Below, one piece after another: positions 25,590 through 34,414 of a stretch of DNA of 64,000 nt. The notes under the pieces are model-generated. The model had not been told where the DNA came from. It saw only the letters and a list, made by a program, of their open reading frames with translations, and ran no database searches. Each line of letters starts with the position of its first letter. Position 1 is the stretch's first letter. The stretch comes from Photobacterium sp. GJ3. Its GTDB lineage: Bacteria; Pseudomonadota; Gammaproteobacteria; Enterobacterales; Vibrionaceae. The position numbers and the translations under genes are program-made. The DNA lies in the NCBI RefSeq assembly GCF_018199995.1, contig NZ_CP073578.1:3472001-3536000 (forward strand), in the 5' to 3' direction.

Positions 25590-27143
25590 ATGAAAACCAT
25601 CAAGAGCAAGTTAGCCGTTGCATTAATGGCTGCTGGTCTGAGCTTCGGTGCTGCTGCCGCGAACTTGAATCTGGCTTATGATGCGGACCCGGTTTCTCTG
25701 GATCCACATGAGCAGCTGTCTGGCGGTACGCTGCAACTTTCTCACATGAGTTTTGATCCACTGATCCGTTTCACCCAGTCGATGGAATTTGAACCCCGAC
25801 TGGCGACTTCGTGGGAGCGTGTCGATAACAGCACGATGCGTTTTAAATTGCGTGACGGCGTGAAATTCCACTCTGGAAACGATTTCTCCGCTGATGACGT
25901 GATCTGGACTTTCAAGCGTCTGAAAACTTCTGCTGATTTCAAAGGCATTTTCACCCCGATTGTTGATGTGAAGAAAGTCGATGCCCTGACAGTGGATGTG
26001 ATCACGGATGGGACTTATCCGCTGATTGAGAACGTGATGACTTATCTGTTCCCGATGGACAGTAAGTTCTATACCGGTCAGACCGAGAATGGCAAAGACA
26101 AAGGTGAGCTGAAGAAAAACGGTTCAACTTATGCATCGACCAACATCTCTGGTACGGGCCCGTTCAAAGTATCGAGCCGTGAGCAGGGCGTGAAAGTTGA
26201 ATTCGAGCGTTTTGCCGACTACTGGGACAAGGACAGCGAAGGTAACGTTGACAACATCACACTGCGCCCAATCAAAGAAGATGCGACGCGTGTTGCAGCG
26301 CTGCTGTCTGGCGACGTTGATATGATTGCGCCTGTTTCTCCGAACGACTATCAGCGTATTAAGAGTAACGACAAGCTGGATCTGGTGACCATGCCGGGTA
26401 CGCGTGTCATTACTTTCCAACTGAACCAGAAAGTTGCAGAGCCACTGCGTGATGCTCGTGTTCGCCAAGCGATTGTCTATGCGGTGAACAACGAAGGGAT
26501 CGCTGAGAAAATCATGAAAGGTGCTGCGACTCCGGCAGCTCAGCAAAGCCCGGTCGGCTACGCTGGCTACAATGAATCGCTGACACCTCGCTACGATCTG
26601 AAAAAAGCACAGCAACTGATGAAAGACGCTGGCTATGAAAATGGCTTCTCTATCAGCATGATTGCGCCAAATAACCGTTACGTGAACGACGAAAAAGTTG
26701 CTCAGGCTGTGGCGGCAATGCTGGCGAAAATCAAGATCAAAGTTGACCTGCAAACCATGCCAAAGGCGCAGTACTGGCCTGAGTTCGATAAGTGTGAAGC
26801 CGGTATGCTGATGATTGGCTGGCACCCGGATACAGAGGATTCTGCGAACTTTACGGAATTCCTGACCATGACGCGTAACGCGGACACCGGTAAAGGTCAG
26901 TACAACTGTGGTCACTATTCGAATGCTGAAGTCGACAAGCTGGTTGAAGCGGCAAACTCTGAAACGGATCTGGAAAAACGCAGCACCATGCTGAAGAAAG
27001 TGGAAGAGCTGCTGTATAACGACGCAGCCTTTGTACCACTGTACTGGCAGGACCCTTCCTGGGCAGCCAAGAAAAATGTGGATATCAAACCTATCGTGAA
27101 CGGTATGGACTTCCCGTACCTGGGCGATCTGGTGATCAAGTAA
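25590..27143 (+). CDS. Periplasmic substrate-binding protein, peptide type (SBP_bac_5)
   Basis: 517 residues. A signal peptide (MKTIKSKLAVALMAAGLSFG to AAA, about 1-24) leads to a family 5 solute-binding protein (DppA/OppA fold; motif SGTGPFKV and the usual GDVD...RVAALLSGDVDMI region). The substrate may be peptides; some members of this family bind chitin oligosaccharides or other ligands, and the neighbouring chitin genes make that possible but unproven. ATG 25590 has RBS AAGGA 9 bases upstream; the ATG at 25584 would be only 3 bases from it. There are about 140 bases from the ATPase gene. Confidence 0.85.
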   Translation: MKTIKSKLAVALMAAGLSFGAAAANLNLAYDADPVSLDPHEQLSGGTLQLSHMSFDPLIRFTQSMEFEPRLATSWERVDNSTMRFKLRDGVKFHSGNDFSADDVIWTFKRLKTSADFKGIFTPIVDVKKVDALTVDVITDGTYPLIENVMTYLFPMDSKFYTGQTENGKDKGELKKNGSTYASTNISGTGPFKVSSREQGVKVEFERFADYWDKDSEGNVDNITLRPIKEDATRVAALLSGDVDMIAPVSPNDYQRIKSNDKLDLVTMPGTRVITFQLNQKVAEPLRDARVRQAIVYAVNNEGIAEKIMKGAATPAAQQSPVGYAGYNESLTPRYDLKKAQQLMKDAGYENGFSISMIAPNNRYVNDEKVAQAVAAMLAKIKIKVDLQTMPKAQYWPEFDKCEAGMLMIGWHPDTEDSANFTEFLTMTRNADTGKGQYNCGHYSNAEVDKLVEAANSETDLEKRSTMLKKVEELLYNDAAFVPLYWQDPSWAAKKNVDIKPIVNGMDFPYLGDLVIK

Positions 27144-27209
27144 TACCCTCCTGTATTCAGGCTCCGGCAATTGCCGGAGCCTGATCATGGAAGTCTAAAG
27201 AGGCAAGGA

Positions 27210-28187
27210 ATGTTTACTTTTTTAGTCAAGCGCCTGGTGCAGGCACTGGTAGTGATGTTTGTGATCAGTCTGGTGGCGTTTGCTATCCAGGACAATTTAG
27301 GCGACCCGCTGCGTGAGCTGGTGGGACAGTCTGTGTCCGAGGCCGAGCGTGATGCGCTGCGGACTGAAATGGGCCTGAACGATCCCTTTATGGTGAAGTA
27401 TGGCCGCTTTATTGCGAAAGCGGTGCAAGGGGATTTGGGCAATTCCTACTTTTTCAAGCGTCCGGTTGTGGACGTGATTTTAGATAAGCTGGTAGCAACC
27501 CTGGAATTGGTGTTTGCGGCGTCGTTGATTATCGTGGTGGTTTCCATACCGCTTGGGGTTTATTCAGCAATTCACCCCAACAGCGCGCTGACCAAAGCGA
27601 TTATGGGCTTCAGTATTGTCGGCATCTCGGTTCCGGTTTTCCTGACGGCCATCATGCTGATGTATGTGTTTTCAATTGAATTAGGCTGGCTGCCGTCGTT
27701 TGGGCGAGGGGAGACGGCCAATGTATTGGGCTGGAATTCAGGATTCTTTACGCTGGATGGCCTGGCACACTTGATCCTGCCGAGTGTCTCGCTGGCATCG
27801 ATTATGTTGCCGCTCTTTATTCGTTTGGTGCGCTCAGAAATGCTGGAAGCACTGAGCACTGAATATGTGAAATTTGCCCGTGCCAAAGGTCTGGCGCAGA
27901 ACAAAGTCTATTACCAGCACGCACTGAAAAACACCATGCTGCCTGTGATCACTGTCGGTGGTGTACAAATCGGGACCATGGTGGCTTACACCATTCTGAC
28001 GGAAACGGTGTTCCAGTGGCCGGGCACCGGGTTCCTGTTCCTGGAAGCGATTAACCGAGTGGATACTCCTTTGATTACCGCTTATGTCATATTTGTTGGC
28101 CTGATTTTCGTAGTCACCAACACCCTGGTTGACCTGCTGTATGGCCTGATCAACCCAACTGTAAACCTGACGGGTAAAGGAGCGTAA
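27210..28187 (+). CDS. ABC transporter permease, DppB type
   Basis: 325 residues with about six membrane segments, starting MFTFLVKRLVQALVVMF as is typical of DppB/OppB. The EAA loop (EYVKFARAKGLAQNKVYYQHA), which contacts the ATPase, is intact. The internal ATG at 27210 with GAGGCAAGGA ahead fits the family better than the earlier in-frame start. It is 2 bases from the next permease gene. Confidence 0.9.
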   Translation: MFTFLVKRLVQALVVMFVISLVAFAIQDNLGDPLRELVGQSVSEAERDALRTEMGLNDPFMVKYGRFIAKAVQGDLGNSYFFKRPVVDVILDKLVATLELVFAASLIIVVVSIPLGVYSAIHPNSALTKAIMGFSIVGISVPVFLTAIMLMYVFSIELGWLPSFGRGETANVLGWNSGFFTLDGLAHLILPSVSLASIMLPLFIRLVRSEMLEALSTEYVKFARAKGLAQNKVYYQHALKNTMLPVITVGGVQIGTMVAYTILTETVFQWPGTGFLFLEAINRVDTPLITAYVIFVGLIFVVTNTLVDLLYGLINPTVNLTGKGA

Positions 28188-28189
28188 TC

Positions 28190-29131
28190 ATGACGACTAA
28201 AACGACGGACGCGCCTTCACGCTGGCAGCGTTTCATGCACTCGGATTTCATTTATTTCTTTAAACGAGACAAAGTGGCTATGGCCAGCTTTGCCGTGTTT
28301 CTGTGCTTTGTTCTGATGGCGGTGTTTGCCCCTCTGATTTCACCGACGAATCCGTACGATCTGAACAGTATTGATATCATGGACTCGGAGCTGGCGCCGT
28401 CCTGGATGGAATTCGGGGATGCTCGCTTCTTGCTGGGTACCGACGATCAGGGCCGTGATATTCTGTCGACCATCATGTATGGCCTGCGAATTTCTCTGGC
28501 GATCGGTTTGTTTGCTGTCGCGTTGCAGCTTTTTATCGGCATTATTGTCGGTCTGTGCGCCGGTTATTTTGGCGGCCGGATCGACAGTTTCCTGATGCGG
28601 ATTGCGGATGTGCAATTGTCTTTCTCCACCATGATGGTGGCCATCATTGTGTCGGCGATTTTCAAGGCCAGCTTTGGCAGTGATTTTTACAGCCAGTACG
28701 CCATTTTGATGCTGGTGGTGATTATCGGGATTGCAGAATGGCCGCAGTATGCCCGGACAGTGCGCGCCTCTGTACTGGCAGAGAAGAAGAAAGAATACGT
28801 TGAAGCGTCTCGGGTGATGGGTTTGAAATCACCGCGGATCATGTTCCGCCATATTCTGCCGAACTGTCTGTCACCGATTCTGGTGATCTCAACAGTTCAG
28901 GTGGCGAACGCCATTATGTCGGAAGCCGCTCTGTCATTCCTTGGACTGGGAATGCCGGTGGATCAGCCGTCACTGGGCTCGCTGATCAGTATTGGCTTCA
29001 ACTACATTTTCTCAGGTTCTTGGTGGATCACTGCGTTTCCGGGCATTGTGCTAGTGACGCTGGTGCTGGTGATTAACCTACTGGGTGACTGGTTACGGGA
29101 TGTCTTTAATCCGAAAGTGTATAAAGGTTAA
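28190..29131 (+). CDS. ABC transporter permease, DppC type
   Basis: 313 residues. It has an N-terminal cytoplasmic segment, one membrane helix (SFAVFLCFVLMAVFAPLI), the DppC-type LLGTDDQGRDILS motif and a BPD transport domain with EAA loop (EYVEASRVMGLKSPRIMFRHI). It forms the channel with the preceding DppB-type protein. A terminator follows at once, so it ends the operon. Confidence 0.9.
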   Translation: MTTKTTDAPSRWQRFMHSDFIYFFKRDKVAMASFAVFLCFVLMAVFAPLISPTNPYDLNSIDIMDSELAPSWMEFGDARFLLGTDDQGRDILSTIMYGLRISLAIGLFAVALQLFIGIIVGLCAGYFGGRIDSFLMRIADVQLSFSTMMVAIIVSAIFKASFGSDFYSQYAILMLVVIIGIAEWPQYARTVRASVLAEKKKEYVEASRVMGLKSPRIMFRHILPNCLSPILVISTVQVANAIMSEAALSFLGLGMPVDQPSLGSLISIGFNYIFSGSWWITAFPGIVLVTLVLVINLLGDWLRDVFNPKVYKG

Positions 29132-29162
29132 CTGATACCCTGAAGAGCGTTTCCTTCCTCTA

Positions 29163-29187
29163 AGCCCCTGCTCGCAGGGGCTTTTTT
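29163..29187 (+). terminator. Peptide-type ABC operon terminator
   Basis: AGCCCCTGC TC GCAGGGGCT followed by TTTTT, 32 bases after the last permease. Confidence 0.9.
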
Positions 29188-29336
29188 ATGCCTCCTTTAT
29201 GCGATCTGCTTCACTGGTTGGTCGCAACAACTGCGGTGTTTCAAAAAAAATTGCGTTGCAGAAAATACCGTTCAGGGCTGCACTTTTCGCTGTATCAGGC
29301 AGCCTGACTGGGTTGCTTTCATGACGTTCCTGATAT

Positions 29337-29412
29337 GTAAGTCAATGTAAAACCAGTCTCACACGGTCTTACACAATGTTACGTGACTTCAAAATGACCC
29401 CACTTTCATACT
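29337..29412 (+). promoter_or_regulatory. Promoter of the GH9-CE4 gene with tandem TTAC repeats
   Basis: TCAC at 29359, TTAC at 29369 and TTAC at 29379 recur every 10 bases. They run directly into GTGACT (29383-29388, -35-like), followed after 18 bases by CATACT (29407-29412, -10-like). A second pair in the opposite direction (GTAA at 29337 and 29347) lies just upstream. The same arrangement precedes the second deacetylase gene and a variant precedes the sugar-importer operon. A 10-bp direct repeat is the usual form of OmpR-family binding sites. The rest of 29132-29560 shows no gene. Confidence 0.6.
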
Positions 29413-29560
29413 GAATTTTGTCGCAGCAGGTGGTGCAGAAGCAGAGTTCAGGAAATCAAATAAAGCAGGCTGAACTGTCCCTCAACGGACGCTGTACCGG
29501 TGGTCTTGTGCAACAGCAATGAACGTGGTTCAAACCTCGCAACCCTGATTGAGGAACATC

Positions 29561-32500
29561 ATGAAAAAAAACGTACTCTCGCTGGCTGTGCTGATGTCAT
29601 TGAGCAGCGCAGCTTATGCAGACGTGTATGTTCGCCATAATCTGGCGGGCTACTTCCCGGAACGTGACAAAGTTGCCATTGTTATGTCCGATGAAAATCT
29701 GACAGGGAAAACCTGGCAGGTGACGCAAGGTGGACAGGTTGTCTTGTCCGGCACTTTTGGTGCAGCGGCGTACGGCACAGGCCCGTTTACCGCGCAACCT
29801 CACAACTACGAGCTTGATTTTTCCGACGTAAAAGCGTTGGGCGAATATGAAATCTCGATTCCCGGTTCAACACCGACGACGGTCTCTGTCAAAGATAATC
29901 CATATGGGTATCTGGCCAATCAGGTTTTGCGCTTTTTACGCCAGCAGCGTAGCGGAACGGCTGACACGGTCGATCGCCTGATCGGTCATGACGGCGATGC
30001 CGTGGCCCCGATCTGGCGGCCTGTCGGGCCTGTGAACGACGGTGCCTGGGCGGCGGATCCCAGCGGGAAGACCGTCGACATGCTGGGCGGCTGGAGTGAT
30101 GCGGGGGACTATATCAAGTTTACGCTGACCACAGCTTACACCACTCATGTTTTACTGCAGGCGTATGAGAATAATCCGAGCATTTTCACCCGTGAACTGA
30201 GCCAGTCGAATCTGGTCGACATTCTGGATGAAGCCAAGGTTGGTCTGGATTATCTGATGAAAACCTGGCAGAACAACGAGTTCATTATTCAGGTTTCAAC
30301 CGGCGAAGATCATAACTACTGGCGTTTGCCGAAAGATGATATCCGGAACGGCCAGCGGGAAGCCTTGGCTGCCCTGTCGCCGAACCATATGGCTGTGACG
30401 GCCGGTGCCCTGGCTTACGGGGCAAAAGTGTTTAACAGTGTTGGCGAAACCGCACTGGCTGCCAGCTATGAAACGCAGGCCAAAGCCATTTATGCCCGGG
30501 CAAAACAGGCAGATGTACTGGAATTCCCGGCTTACGAGAACGACCGTAAGAACGAGTTCTACCGCGATATTCTGAAAGAGACGGATCCGGCGACCGGTGA
30601 AGTGACGCTGCGTCTGTCGGTGGATGATAACTTTGCGATTGCCGCAACGGCCCTGTATGACCTGACCAAAGAGCAGCAGTATCTGGATGATGCGAAGGCC
30701 TACTCTGAAAGCGCGGGCTTTGCCTACTGGTTCAGCTGGTCTGGCAGTAACCTGCTGTCGAATATGATGCTGCGTGACTTTGACAGCCGTGCGGGTCACC
30801 GGGCACGTCATGACATCGATGCGCATCTGGTGAACGCTCAAATGGATGGCAATATCTGGGGTTCGGCCCAGCCGTTTACCTGGGGCACACTGGCAAACAA
30901 CCTCTATGTTTCCGGTGCGGCCAGCCGTGAAGTCACGGAAACAGGCGATACATTTTACGAGAAACTGGCCTACGACAATTTCGACTACCTGTTGGGCCGG
31001 AACAACTGGGGGATCAGCTTTGTGCATTCTCCGGAACTGGGGACACAAGTGCCTCAGGGACTGCACCATCAGGTTTATCAGATCAAACCTGAACTGCCAC
31101 CTGTTGGTGCGGTGTTAGGGGGACCGGGGCATCCGGATTACATGCAGGATCCGGATATTGAAAAACCGGCTGATCGCTGGGAACACAAGTTCAATACCAC
31201 GGAAACGGCTTTCTTTGATCACTGGACGAACTATGTCAGTGCCGAGCCGACGATCTTTGGTCAGGCCACGGCATTGTATGCCATCAGTGCGATGTCCAAA
31301 CTGGAAACTCAGGGACCGGCTCCGGATCAGCCCGGTGTGATGCCATCACGAAAAGCGCCTCCGGGTGGATTGTCGCCAGAGAAAGTCCCGCAGTTTATCT
31401 CGCTGGGGACGGATGATAACTCGACCGAAGCTGGTATGGACTGGCTGACCAATCTGCATGCAACCCGCACGAACCCGGCAGGAACAGGCAATCCGCTGAC
31501 CTATGATGGCGAGCCGCTGACCTACACCGGTTTCCATACCGGTTTCTACACCGGTGCCTCGGGTGCGTCCTGGAAGCGTTCTTACGATCAGGGTAACGAA
31601 GCGGGTAACCATACGCAGAACCATAAACCGGACGGACATCTGTTCGACTACAACACCTGGAAACTGGAAAATGACACTGCCAATGACGGCATCGTCTCGG
31701 TCGGTATTCCGCGAAACAGCCTGCATGGCTTCCGTGCACCGCATCTGCTGCCCAATGATGCCCTGTATCAGTATCTGGTCGATTCCGGCTTCAGTTACGA
31801 TACCTCGCTGGAGGAAGGCTGGTCTTACGGTGAAGACGGCACCAACTTCAGCTGGCCGTATACCATGCATGATGAAGCGCCTGCGCTGACCATCATGAAC
31901 GGCTATGGTTTCGCCAATAAGCCTTATGTCGGGAAGCATCCGAATCTGTGGCAGATGCCAGCATATGTCTTCATCATCCCGCCAGATGATCAGGACGGCC
32001 TGCCGTATAACCTGCGTGAAAAGGCCAAAGCAGCACAGGATTACATCAGTCTGGATAACGGTAAGGTCACCGGGTTTGATTACAACCTGGAGCACCTGCT
32101 GAAATTCAATGCCGATGAAATCTATGTCACGCTGAAATACACCCTGGATCAGCGTCTGAAAGGCAACCGTGCACCGATGCTGATTGGGGGACATGGCAAG
32201 AACTTTGCGGATAATTCACCCATGGGGGTCGCCTTCAAGCGCTTTGTGGATTATGCCCTGACACATCCGGATGTACGGATTGTCACGCATAAGAAGATCA
32301 TTGACTGGATGAATGATCCAGTCGCGCTGGATGCAGCCCTGCCATTGAGTATTACCGCAGAAGTGAAAGGTCACGAAGTGACCGGTCAGTGTACCGATCC
32401 GGTCTGGAGCAGTGGCACCTCGTACAATCAGGGCGATCGTGTCACGCATCTGGGTGAAACTTGGGAAGCGCGCTGGCAGCAGTCTTCTGAGCCCGGCACC

Positions 32501-33178
32501 GGGCATCCGGAGTGGGGTCCATGGCTGAATCTGGGTTCTTGCAGCGGCACCACAGTGATGTATTACGGGGATATCAGTCCGAAAGGTCTGGTTCGGGTTC
32601 AGGAAGGTCAGAACCAACTCTTTACCTTTACACCGGATCCGGGCTATGAAGTGCGCTCGGTGAAAATCAATGGGGTTGAAGTGGTACCGACACCGACGGA
32701 TAGCCTGACGATTCCGAATGTGACGGCTTCGCAAACCCTGCTGGTGGCGTTTGGCAAAACCGGCGGTGTTGACCCGGTGTACCATGACGTGACCGCCTCA
32801 GCTGGTACCGGGGGCAGTGTTGCACCATCGGGTGTGCTTTCATTGGAAGCTGGCACCAGCCAGACCTTCACTTTCACGCCAGATGCCGGGTATACGCTGG
32901 ATCAGGTTCTGGTCAATGGTCAGCCTGTCTCGGTTACGAATCAGAGTTATACCCTGACGGCGATCAGTGCCAATACCACGGTGGCTGCCAGCTTTAAACA
33001 AAGCACCGGGGACAGCTGCGCGGGTCTGCCTGTCTGGCAAAGTGGGGTTGCCGCACAGAAAGATGACATCGTGCAGCATCTGGGCCGTAAATATCAGGCG
33101 CGTTGGTGGAATACCGAGGAACCCGGAAGTTCCGACCCAAGTTGGGGTGCCTGGAACGATTTGGGCCTCTGCCAGTAA
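29561..33178 (+). CDS. Secreted GH9 glycosidase - CE4 deacetylase fusion with two chitin-binding modules
   Basis: 1205 residues, exported. Order: signal peptide (1-21, AYA cleavage), Ig-like GH9 N-terminal domain (about 22-105), GH9 catalytic domain (about 110-585), linker, CE4/NodB deacetylase (about 612-925), CBM5/12 module (944-994), two short beta repeats (about 1000-1145), CBM5/12 (1153-1204). GH9 residues: SDAGD with Asp 180 and Asp 183, acid Glu 548. CE4 residues: Asp 618-619 (GTDDN), His 684 and 688 (HTQNH), Arg 725 (RAPH), His 878 (GGHGKNF). All catalytic residues of both domains appear intact. Vibrionaceae GH9 enzymes are known as exo-beta-glucosaminidases, and CE4 enzymes here as chitin-oligosaccharide deacetylases; the pairing suggests deacetylation then removal of GlcN. 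ATG 29561 follows RBS GAGGA. It is monocistronic between two terminators. Confidence 0.85.
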   Translation: MKKNVLSLAVLMSLSSAAYADVYVRHNLAGYFPERDKVAIVMSDENLTGKTWQVTQGGQVVLSGTFGAAAYGTGPFTAQPHNYELDFSDVKALGEYEISIPGSTPTTVSVKDNPYGYLANQVLRFLRQQRSGTADTVDRLIGHDGDAVAPIWRPVGPVNDGAWAADPSGKTVDMLGGWSDAGDYIKFTLTTAYTTHVLLQAYENNPSIFTRELSQSNLVDILDEAKVGLDYLMKTWQNNEFIIQVSTGEDHNYWRLPKDDIRNGQREALAALSPNHMAVTAGALAYGAKVFNSVGETALAASYETQAKAIYARAKQADVLEFPAYENDRKNEFYRDILKETDPATGEVTLRLSVDDNFAIAATALYDLTKEQQYLDDAKAYSESAGFAYWFSWSGSNLLSNMMLRDFDSRAGHRARHDIDAHLVNAQMDGNIWGSAQPFTWGTLANNLYVSGAASREVTETGDTFYEKLAYDNFDYLLGRNNWGISFVHSPELGTQVPQGLHHQVYQIKPELPPVGAVLGGPGHPDYMQDPDIEKPADRWEHKFNTTETAFFDHWTNYVSAEPTIFGQATALYAISAMSKLETQGPAPDQPGVMPSRKAPPGGLSPEKVPQFISLGTDDNSTEAGMDWLTNLHATRTNPAGTGNPLTYDGEPLTYTGFHTGFYTGASGASWKRSYDQGNEAGNHTQNHKPDGHLFDYNTWKLENDTANDGIVSVGIPRNSLHGFRAPHLLPNDALYQYLVDSGFSYDTSLEEGWSYGEDGTNFSWPYTMHDEAPALTIMNGYGFANKPYVGKHPNLWQMPAYVFIIPPDDQDGLPYNLREKAKAAQDYISLDNGKVTGFDYNLEHLLKFNADEIYVTLKYTLDQRLKGNRAPMLIGGHGKNFADNSPMGVAFKRFVDYALTHPDVRIVTHKKIIDWMNDPVALDAALPLSITAEVKGHEVTGQCTDPVWSSGTSYNQGDRVTHLGETWEARWQQSSEPGTGHPEWGPWLNLGSCSGTTVMYYGDISPKGLVRVQEGQNQLFTFTPDPGYEVRSVKINGVEVVPTPTDSLTIPNVTASQTLLVAFGKTGGVDPVYHDVTASAGTGGSVAPSGVLSLEAGTSQTFTFTPDAGYTLDQVLVNGQPVSVTNQSYTLTAISANTTVAASFKQSTGDSCAGLPVWQSGVAAQKDDIVQHLGRKYQARWWNTEEPGSSDPSWGAWNDLGLCQ

Positions 33179-33192
33179 TCCTTGAGTAAGAC

Positions 33193-33226
33193 AAAAGCCT
33201 AACCATTTGTTGTGGTTAGGCTTTTT
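33193..33226 (+). terminator. Terminator of the GH9-CE4 gene
   Basis: AAAAGCCTAACCA TTTGT TGTGGTTAGGCTTTTT, 15 bases after the stop. Confidence 0.88.
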
Positions 33227-33398
33227 ATTTTTTAGACCAAAGCCTGCTGACGATGTATCAGCGCACTTTTTATTCATTGATTGGTTCACAAAGCCGTTGA
33301 TTTTGGCTATAAGGATGTAAAAAAAATGTTATGGAAGCCTTGGCTGGGACAGATGTTCGACCATTAATTTCTTCAGAACAGTGAGGATAGGCTGAATC

Positions 33399-34127
33399 AT
33401 GCGAAGGAAAAGTATCGTCATTCTGGACGGGGACAGAACACATACGTATCAGTTACAGCAGTATCTGGTCAATGCCGGGTTTGATGTGATCAGCCTGTCC
33501 AGTGTTCAGGAGTTAAACCAATGTTTGCCGGTGCTGTTACCGGATTTAATCATCATGGAGCTGAAATCACCGGAGTATGACGGCTTCAGTTTGTGCCGCC
33601 AGTTGTATCAGCAGCATCGTATCCCTTTGATGCTCATGTCTGAGCCTGTGGATGAGGCTGAGTGGATTGTGGCGCTGGAGGTCGGGGCAGAAGCCTTTCT
33701 GGTGAAACCCTTTAACCCCAGAATGCTGCTGGCCAAGGTTCGGGTGCTTTTACGCCGGCGTCAGCCAGTCGCAGTGGTCAAAGCGTCTCCGCCGGATGCG
33801 CCGAGACGTTATCGCTTCGGCTCCTGGGTGCTGGATCATGTGAAGCGTGAAATTGAAGACCGGGATGGCAAACGGACGCCGTTGTCCGGCGCCGATTTCC
33901 AATTGCTGAAAATCTTTCTGACCCATGCCAATCAGGTGTTATCCAGAGATCAGCTTTATGGCATGACCCGGGGCCGGGATTCAACCCCGGATGACCGCAG
34001 TCTGGATGTCCATATCTCCCGCCTGCGTCACCGCCTGGAAGATGATGCAAAGAATCCGAGTCTGATCAAAACCATCCGCGGTGTGGGTTATGTGCTGTCT
34101 GCCCATGTTGAACCGCTGGCCCTCTGA
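33399..34127 (+). CDS. Orphan OmpR-type regulator with altered phosphorylation site
   Basis: 242 residues. A receiver domain (1-118) is followed by an OmpR/PhoB winged helix (about 140-235, with DVHISRLRHRLED and the final TIRGVGYVL). The phosphoacceptor position is Glu 54 (IIMELKSPEYDG), where families have Asp. One of the two Mg-binding acids is lost (LDGD, so Asp 10 and Gly 11 instead of Asp-Asp). The Lys (VKPF) is kept. No histidine kinase is encoded in the window. It may therefore act without phosphorylation. In Pseudomonas an OmpR-type regulator (GltR) controls a similar sugar importer (Gts); the importer is next door here too. RBS GTGAGGAT at 33380-33387. Confidence 0.85.
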   Translation: MRRKSIVILDGDRTHTYQLQQYLVNAGFDVISLSSVQELNQCLPVLLPDLIIMELKSPEYDGFSLCRQLYQQHRIPLMLMSEPVDEAEWIVALEVGAEAFLVKPFNPRMLLAKVRVLLRRRQPVAVVKASPPDAPRRYRFGSWVLDHVKREIEDRDGKRTPLSGADFQLLKIFLTHANQVLSRDQLYGMTRGRDSTPDDRSLDVHISRLRHRLEDDAKNPSLIKTIRGVGYVLSAHVEPLAL

Positions 34128-34221
34128 CCACCATTCAAGCTGACCGTTTGTCCCCCTGACCTGACTGAACTGATTGATTTCAAAGGGGGACAAGCCCAAT
34201 TTCGGATTTGTAACAAACGCG

Positions 34222-34285
34222 CTACATACCACTTACACGTGCTTACCAAGCATTCAGTGACTTCTATGCATCCTCAGTGAATAAT
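34222..34285 (+). promoter_or_regulatory. Promoter of the sugar-importer operon with TTAC repeats
   Basis: CTAC (34222), TTAC (34233) and TTAC (34243) repeat at 11 and 10 bases. GTGACT (34257-34262) follows after one further helical turn, and 17 bases later AATAAT (34280-34285), a fair -10. It is the weaker of the three related sites because the -35 is displaced by 10 bases. It lies about 130 bases before the importer start. The rest of 34128-34414 has no gene. Confidence 0.5.
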
Positions 34286-34414
34286 CAATCAATAGGCGTT
34301 AACAATAATGAAACATTTTTCGGTGCCCATCCGTACTGAGTACTGCGTTGTGGGCGGGGCCGATTTCGAGACTAAAGTGATTTGCTTTAGTTCCACAACG
34401 TTATTTAGGGAGAA

